Source of the DNA: Actinobacteria bacterium UBA5975
GTDB taxonomy: Bacteria > Actinomycetota > Actinomycetes > Nanopelagicales > Nanopelagicaceae
Direction of reading: 5' to 3'
Length of the DNA: 10,648 nucleotides
NCBI GenBank assembly: GCA_002430075.1
Contig: DJBN01000104.1
Coordinates: 1 to 10,648, forward strand
The notes below the pieces were generated by a model. That model saw only the letters and a program-made list of their open reading frames with translations. It was not told the DNA's origin and searched no databases. Position 1 is the stretch's first letter. Each line of letters opens with the position of its first letter. Positions 7,292 through 10,648 of this stretch are shown in pieces. Both the position numbers and the translations under genes were made by a program.

Positions 7292-7957
7292 ATGAGCAAA
7301 AACCAGACCCCCCAGGCAGGCAAGGCTGAACTCAGCGCCCGCCAGATTTCAATCCTGGACTTCATCAAGACCACCTCAGAATCCCAGGGATATGCCCCAT
7401 CCATGCGCGAGATCGGCGATGCCGCAGGCCTGAACTCCCCCGCATCAGTTAAATACCAGCTCGATATCTTGGTCGAGAAAGGTTTCATCCGTCGCGATGC
7501 CGACCGAGGCCGTGCCATGGAGGTCGTCCTTCCTGATTCAGAGCTAGTAGCCGGAGCATCAGGTGAAGGCGCCCACACAGATAAGACTCGCTTTATTCCA
7601 CTCGTTGGTTCCATTGCAGCAGGCGTTCCTATTACAGCCGATCAGCAGATCCAAGAGAGGTTTCCACTTCCTGAGTCCCTTGTCGGCAAGGGCGATCTCT
7701 TTATGCTCAAGGTCAAAGGTGAATCCATGATCAACGCCGCAATTTGCGATGGCGACCTTGTCGTTATCCGTCAGCAGAAAGATGCCAACAATGGCGAAAT
7801 CGTTGCTGCAATGATCGATGGAGAAGCAACGGTCAAAACATTTTCACGCAAAGGCGGCCATATCTGGTTGCTGCCAGCCAACGATGACTTTGCACCTATC
7901 GATGGCGACACCTGCGAAGTTCTAGGAATCGTTACAGCGGTACTGCGCTCACTTTAA
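7292..7957 (+). CDS. lexA: SOS repressor LexA
   Basis: Represses DNA-damage genes and self-cleaves when RecA filaments form. In 221 residues it has an N-terminal winged helix (about 12-78, ELSARQISILDFIK ... PSMREIGDAAGLNSPASVKYQL), then a linker and the S24 peptidase domain. The scissile pair is A110-G111 (SIAAGV), the catalytic serine S145 (GESM, where many LexA have GDSM) and the lysine K182 (ATVKTF). I chose ATG at 7292; the in-frame ATG at 7253 is inside SOS box 2. The ribosome binding site is weak (GGA, 11 bases upstream). The gene is divergent from the LysM gene and followed, after 43 AT-rich bases and no visible terminator, by a toxin-antitoxin pair. Confidence 0.97.
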   Translation: MSKNQTPQAGKAELSARQISILDFIKTTSESQGYAPSMREIGDAAGLNSPASVKYQLDILVEKGFIRRDADRGRAMEVVLPDSELVAGASGEGAHTDKTRFIPLVGSIAAGVPITADQQIQERFPLPESLVGKGDLFMLKVKGESMINAAICDGDLVVIRQQKDANNGEIVAAMIDGEATVKTFSRKGGHIWLLPANDDFAPIDGDTCEVLGIVTAVLRSL

Positions 7958-7962
7958 ATATA

Positions 7963-7994
7963 TTCTGTACATTTTTTAGTATTTTCTGTACATT
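7963..7994 (+). promoter_or_regulatory. Toxin-antitoxin promoter and paired TGTACA operator
   Basis: An 11-base direct repeat, TTCTGTACATT, occurs at 7963-7973 and 7984-7994, exactly 21 bp (two helical turns) apart. Each copy holds the palindrome TGTACA, the core described for YefM and related to the Phd operator. The same bases can be read as a promoter: TGTACA (7966-7971) as -35 and TACATT (7989-7994) as -10, spacer 17. Transcription would then start at or next to the ATG at 8001. Confidence 0.75.
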
Positions 7995-8000
7995 ACTTCT

Positions 8001-8249
8001 ATGAGTGAATTAAGCGTCACCGATGCCCGTGCTGAATTGCCTGCTGCTATCAAGAAATCCCAGAAAGCCCCTGTCCACATCCTTAAACACGGCGAACCCG
8101 TTGCTGTTCTAATCTCTCCCATCCTTTACAGAAAGATGTTGGAAGCCATGGAAGAACTTGAAGATATTGAAGCATTCGATCAAGCGATGCTGAGTAAAGC
8201 GCAGACAGTCCCCTGGGATGAGGTAAAGAGAGAACTCGGCCTTCTTTGA
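8001..8249 (+). CDS. Type II antitoxin, Phd/YefM family
   Basis: An 82-residue protein. It starts SELSVTDARAELPAAIKKSQ and continues PVHILKHGEPVAVLISP, the DNA-binding N-terminal fold of Phd/YefM antitoxins. The C-terminal half (about 45-82) is acidic and helical, with EAMEELEDIEAFDQA, the part expected to wrap and neutralise the toxin. The toxin gene overlaps its end by four bases (TTGA), so the two are translationally coupled. No ribosome binding site precedes ATG, and a -10 like hexamer ends six bases before it, so the mRNA is probably leaderless. It should repress its own promoter through the two TGTACA sites. Family assignment is firm; exact subfamily is not. Confidence 0.9.
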   Translation: MSELSVTDARAELPAAIKKSQKAPVHILKHGEPVAVLISPILYRKMLEAMEELEDIEAFDQAMLSKAQTVPWDEVKRELGLL

Positions 8250-8512
8250 TTCGCTACTCAGTTAATTTCGACCCCAGAGCTCAGAAGGCACTTCTTGAAG
8301 CACCTAAGTCGGATAGGGCGAGAATTTCCATTGCCATCGAGCTGCTGCGCGAGAACCCCATTCCACCTAAGGCGCTCAAACTTAAAGGGCGCGAGGGTTA
8401 CCGCATTCGTGTGGGCAAGTTTCGAATCATCTATACATTTGATGGAAGTGCGCTAACTATTCTCGTGCTGGATATCGGGCCTCGCAGAGATATTTACCTG
8501 CGCTCGCTTTAG
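8246..8512 (+). CDS. Type II toxin, RelE/ParE superfamily (RelE-like)
   Basis: An 88-residue basic protein with the RelE core: KALKLKGREGYRIRVGKFRI (42-61) and VLDIGPRRDIY (74-84). Basic and aromatic residues at the positions used by RelE for ribosome-dependent mRNA cleavage are present (K45, K47, R53, R60, R80/R81, Y84), so it looks active and more RelE-like than ParE-like; that is inference from motifs. It starts at TTG (8246), overlapping the antitoxin TGA, a rare start that keeps toxin output low relative to the antitoxin. It ends eight bases from the stop of the convergent cupin gene, with no terminator between them. Confidence 0.9.
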   Translation: MIRYSVNFDPRAQKALLEAPKSDRARISIAIELLRENPIPPKALKLKGREGYRIRVGKFRIIYTFDGSALTILVLDIGPRRDIYLRSL

Positions 8513-8520
8513 AACTTTAT

Positions 8521-8865
8521 TTAACTGCGACCGAAGTCATCTTCAAGGCGAACGATGTCATCTTCGCCGAAATAAGAACCACTCTGTACCTCAATAAATG
8601 TCACGCCATTTGATTCAGGCGCTGCCATGCGATGAGCAACACCGATAGCAATATCTACTGATTCGCCAGTCTGGAGCGTCCTCGTTACTCCATCGATGGT
8701 GACAACTGCAGGACCTTGGGTAATAAACCAATGCTCTGCTCGCTTTTCGTGGGTTTGATAGGAAAGGCGAGAGCCAGCTTTGACGGTGATCTCTTTCACC
8801 TGAGAGAAGGCGTTGGTGTGAAGCACTTGATAGCTACCCCATGGACGTTCTGAAAATTCCAACAT
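8521..8865 (-). CDS. Stand-alone cupin, mannose-6-phosphate isomerase type II C-terminal family
   Basis: A 114-residue single-domain protein with the pattern of the isomerase part of bifunctional mannose-1-phosphate guanylyltransferase / phosphomannose isomerase. It shows RPWGSYQVL (7-15), the metal-binding cupin motif GSRLSYQTHEKRAEHWFI (31-48, with Q37, H39 and E44), GVAHRM (75-80, with H78) and the C-terminal FIEVQSG-YFGEDDIVRLEDDFGR. The nucleotidyltransferase half is absent. It may isomerise mannose 6-phosphate and fructose 6-phosphate or a similar sugar phosphate; its substrate cannot be read from the sequence. ATG at 8865 is two bases after the ROK kinase stop, with AGGG six bases upstream, so both are one transcription unit acting on sugars. 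Confidence 0.88.
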   Translation of the reverse strand: MLEFSERPWGSYQVLHTNAFSQVKEITVKAGSRLSYQTHEKRAEHWFITQGPAVVTIDGVTRTLQTGESVDIAIGVAHRMAAPESNGVTFIEVQSGSYFGEDDIVRLEDDFGRS

Positions 8866-8867
8866 CG

Positions 8868-9773
8868 TTAGCCCTGCCCTTCTCTTAAGGTGAATCCAAC
8901 CAAACCAGCTCCCACAAGTCCTGAATCCTTGCCGAGTGTTGCCCTCTTTAACGCCACTTTTCCAGGGAATTTTAGCTTTCTTACCTCGTTTTCAAAGTGT
9001 GACTGCAGAACTGGCCAATAAATATCATCAGCGCTCATGACTCCCCCACCGATAACGATGGTGTCCAGATCTAACAATGCAACTGCGTTGACTAAGCCGA
9101 TGGCAAGGAATCTGGCGCCTTGATCAATTACCTCTATCGCTCGCGCATCTGCGTTTCGGGCAGCGCTAGCTACCTCTTCAAAAGTTGCAACCCCAAAGTT
9201 CTTCGCCATATTCGTCCCACTGCAATATGCCTCGATACATCCACGGGCGCCGCACGCACAAAGGTCTCCATCAATTACAACAATTGAATGCCCAATAAAT
9301 CCAGCATTTCCATATTGACCGCTATGCAATCGCCCACCCACCACAGTTCCCCCACCGATTCCAGTTGAGACAACAATGCCTAATAAATTAGTTGAACCAA
9401 TTCCTGCGCCAATTGAAAATTCGGCAAAGGCCAGCGCACTGGCATCTCCGACAATTCTTACCTTTTCAATCCCTGACACATCTTGGACAAAATCAACGAG
9501 TGAAAAATCTGCCCATTGCGCAATGTTGACAGGGCTAATCGTTCCCTTGAAATGATCGATAGGGCCGGCTGAGCCAATGCCAGCTCCAACGAGGGCAATA
9601 TCTGGTGTCTCTAAAACCTGATTGATCGCAGTCGTAAGACTGTCATTTAAATCTTGGCGACTTGTATTGCTGGAAGCCACTTCTACCCGCGACAGCACTG
9701 TGCCATCGCGCAACACAGCCCCGACCGCCACCTTGGTGGCTCCTACATCAAGAGCTAAAGCAGCATCGCGCAT
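8868..9773 (-). CDS. ROK-family sugar kinase (divergent active site)
   Basis: A 301-residue protein of the ROK kinase/repressor family, without an N-terminal winged helix, so a kinase rather than a repressor. It has an ATP-loop LALDVGATKVAVG (6-18), VSTGIGGGTVVGG (135-147) and the zinc motif H162 ... C172-A-C174-G ... C179-x-E (GH-x9-CACGARGCIE). The catalytic aspartate is D110. Three usual motif residues differ: GGTK reads GATK, the Asn before the catalytic Asp is Gly (GDAS for NDAN), and the Glu of GEIGH is Phe159. Sugar contacts may therefore be altered, so I do not call it glucokinase. ATG at 9773 puts the protein start just before the DxGxTK loop, as usual; an upstream in-frame GTG at 9794 is possible. 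It is probably co-transcribed with the cupin. Confidence 0.88.
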   Translation of the reverse strand: MRDAALALDVGATKVAVGAVLRDGTVLSRVEVASSNTSRQDLNDSLTTAINQVLETPDIALVGAGIGSAGPIDHFKGTISPVNIAQWADFSLVDFVQDVSGIEKVRIVGDASALAFAEFSIGAGIGSTNLLGIVVSTGIGGGTVVGGRLHSGQYGNAGFIGHSIVVIDGDLCACGARGCIEAYCSGTNMAKNFGVATFEEVASAARNADARAIEVIDQGARFLAIGLVNAVALLDLDTIVIGGGVMSADDIYWPVLQSHFENEVRKLKFPGKVALKRATLGKDSGLVGAGLVGFTLREGQG

Positions 9774-9858
9774 AATGGTCAAAATCCTACTCACCTACTT
9801 CACAATAGATAAGGCGTTCGACCGATGAAGCAATTCCATTTTTCCACTCTAGTCAAGA

Positions 9859-9864
9859 TATTCT
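9859..9864 (+). promoter_or_regulatory. Putative -10 of a leaderless promoter
   Basis: TATTCT ends six bases before the ATG at 9871, which would place transcription start on the start codon. No ribosome binding site (only CACCTC) precedes the gene. No good -35 is visible. The geometry is the same as at the antitoxin gene at 8001. Confidence 0.45.
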
Positions 9865-9870
9865 CACCTC

Positions 9871-10422
9871 ATGCCTAAAGACCCCAGCCGCCAGGCGCAC
9901 TTCCCCGCTATCGAAAAGCGTTACGGGGAAAAGATGTCCTACTGGTTTAAGGTCATGAAGGAAATCAAGGACGAGAAATATCCTGCCCAGATTGCGCACC
10001 TGCGCCAGAACTATGGCTTTTCGCAGGCCCACGCCAATGCTCTAGTCATGTATTCGCGCGGATCTACTTCGGCCAAGCGATTTGAGACCCCCGCCCAGTA
10101 CTACAAAACCATAAATCCAAAGCAGGCCACAACAATCCGCAAAATCTTTAAAACCATCCAAACCAAATATCCAAAGTCAGAACTTGTGATTGCATGGAAT
10201 CAACCCATGCTCAAGCTAGGTGATGATTACATCTTCGGTGCTACCTGCGCCACTAAGCACATTCTTATCTCACCTTGGTCGACTGATGTCCTTGATACAT
10301 TCCGCGACCGTCTTGCACACTTAACCCTCAATAAAAAAACTATCGGTGTCCCAAACGATTGGAAGGTCGAGGAGAAACTCATCCTTGACATGGTCAAGGC
10401 AAGGATTTCTGAGACTAAGTAG
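9871..10422 (+). CDS. Two-domain protein: DUF4287-like N terminus and YdhG/DUF1801-like C terminus
   Basis: A 183-residue cytosolic protein with no signal or membrane segment. The N-terminal part (about 10-65) resembles DUF4287, with a YWFKVMKEIKDE helix and the YGFSQAHANALVMYSRG motif. The C-terminal part (about 85-180) resembles the YdhG/DUF1801 fold, with SELVIAWNQPMLKLGDDYIF (103-122), HILISPWSTDVLDTFRDRL (130-148) and a closing VPNDWKVEEKLILDMV. Members are common in actinobacteria, and I know of no established biochemical function; a frataxin-like role has been suggested for some YdhG-like proteins but cannot be supported here. Its promoter looks leaderless. The stop TAG (10420-10422) directly abuts the stop of the convergent toxin gene. 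Confidence 0.82.
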   Translation: MPKDPSRQAHFPAIEKRYGEKMSYWFKVMKEIKDEKYPAQIAHLRQNYGFSQAHANALVMYSRGSTSAKRFETPAQYYKTINPKQATTIRKIFKTIQTKYPKSELVIAWNQPMLKLGDDYIFGATCATKHILISPWSTDVLDTFRDRLAHLTLNKKTIGVPNDWKVEEKLILDMVKARISETK

Positions 10423-10648
10423 TTACTTTTCGTAGTGATAACGGGCCGAGATAATAAATAAGTCTTCGCCATCTACGATATAGACCAAACGATTCACACG
10501 ATCTATTCGCCGAGAGTACGTATCCCGAGCTTGGTATCTCAATTGCTCAGGTGAACCAATTCCACTGTAAGGCGTTTTCAAGCAATCGTTGATGAGATCA
10601 AGAATTTTCTTTATCGCCTTTTTATTGCCACTCTTCTCCCAGAAGAGA
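10423..10648 (-). CDS. yoeB: YoeB/Txe-family mRNA interferase toxin, 3' part (cut by window end)
   Basis: The minus strand from 10647 to 10423 encodes 74 residues and a TAA stop. They include KTPYSGIGSPEQLRY (24-38), TYSRRIDRVNRLVYIV (43-58) and a final ISARYHYEK (66-74), which is the YoeB signature. The catalytic set of E. coli YoeB (E46, R65, H83, Y84) maps to E34, R53, H71 and Y72 of the visible part with identical spacing (19 and 18 residues), so it looks intact. E. coli YoeB has 84 residues, so about 10-12 N-terminal residues are missing. YoeB cuts mRNA at the ribosomal A site. A YefM-type antitoxin gene is expected just right of the window. This is a second toxin locus, separate from the pair at 8001-8512. 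Confidence 0.93.
   Translation of the reverse strand, partial: LFWEKSGNKKAIKKILDLINDCLKTPYSGIGSPEQLRYQARDTYSRRIDRVNRLVYIVDGEDLFIISARYHYEK

Noticed and set aside
8482..8530. TCGCAG ... CTGCGA repeats near the end of the RelE-like gene as a bidirectional terminator
   Set aside because: The arms are six bases, separated by about 37 bases, mostly inside coding sequence and without a T run.
9774..9794. GTG start seven codons upstream for the ROK kinase
   Set aside because: ROK proteins usually begin a few residues before the DxGxTK loop, which ATG at 9773 gives; the GTG has no better ribosome site. Not fully excluded.
9795..9830. Half SOS box TCGAAC upstream of the ROK gene
   Set aside because: Only one half-site is present; the matching GTTCGA at the right spacing is missing.
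10227..10472. Open frame on minus across the end of the DUF4287/YdhG-like gene
   Set aside because: It is out of frame with the clear YoeB coding sequence and overlaps a conserved plus-strand gene.

Overview
The window looks like a chromosomal segment of a small-genome actinobacterium of moderate GC content, possibly a freshwater planktonic lineage such as Nanopelagicales (acI). That placement is inference. It rests on the order lexA / divergent LysM gene / nrdR / class II nrdJ, an SOS box of the TCGAAC-N4-GTTCGA type, very tight gene packing, and leaderless-looking promoters. No marker gene fixes the genus.

Region 1 (1-3136, minus strand) is a complete riboflavin operon in the order ribD-ribE-ribBA-ribH; ribH is cut by the window start. 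Its genes overlap or abut, and an FMN riboswitch sits directly before ribD. The four enzymes convert GTP and ribulose 5-phosphate to riboflavin. The probable operon promoter overlaps the nrdJ terminator.

Region 2 (3153-6716, minus strand) is nrdR-nrdJ: a repressor and a cobalamin-dependent ribonucleotide reductase. Two NrdR-box-like palindromes spaced 31 bp apart lie upstream. Region 3 (6780-7957) is the SOS control locus. lexA is on plus, and a small membrane-anchored LysM protein of the YneA/DivS kind is on minus. They share an intergenic region with two LexA boxes. Together, regions 2 and 3 join dNTP supply to the DNA-damage response.

Region 4 (7963-8512, plus) is a compact type II toxin-antitoxin pair (Phd/YefM antitoxin, RelE-like toxin) directly behind lexA. 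It has two TGTACA operator cores exactly 21 bp apart and probably a leaderless start. Region 5 (8521-9773, minus) pairs a ROK-family kinase, with several altered motif residues, with a stand-alone mannose-6-phosphate-isomerase-type cupin. Region 6 (9859-10648) holds a two-domain DUF4287/YdhG-like protein on plus. It abuts, stop codon to stop codon, the 3' part of a YoeB toxin gene on minus that runs off the window. The antitoxin of that second toxin system should lie just beyond the right edge.

No gene-free stretch exceeds 300 bases. Most of the window is ordinary core genome. The parts most worth checking are the toxin-antitoxin regulation, the ROK substitutions and the compressed regulatory junctions.
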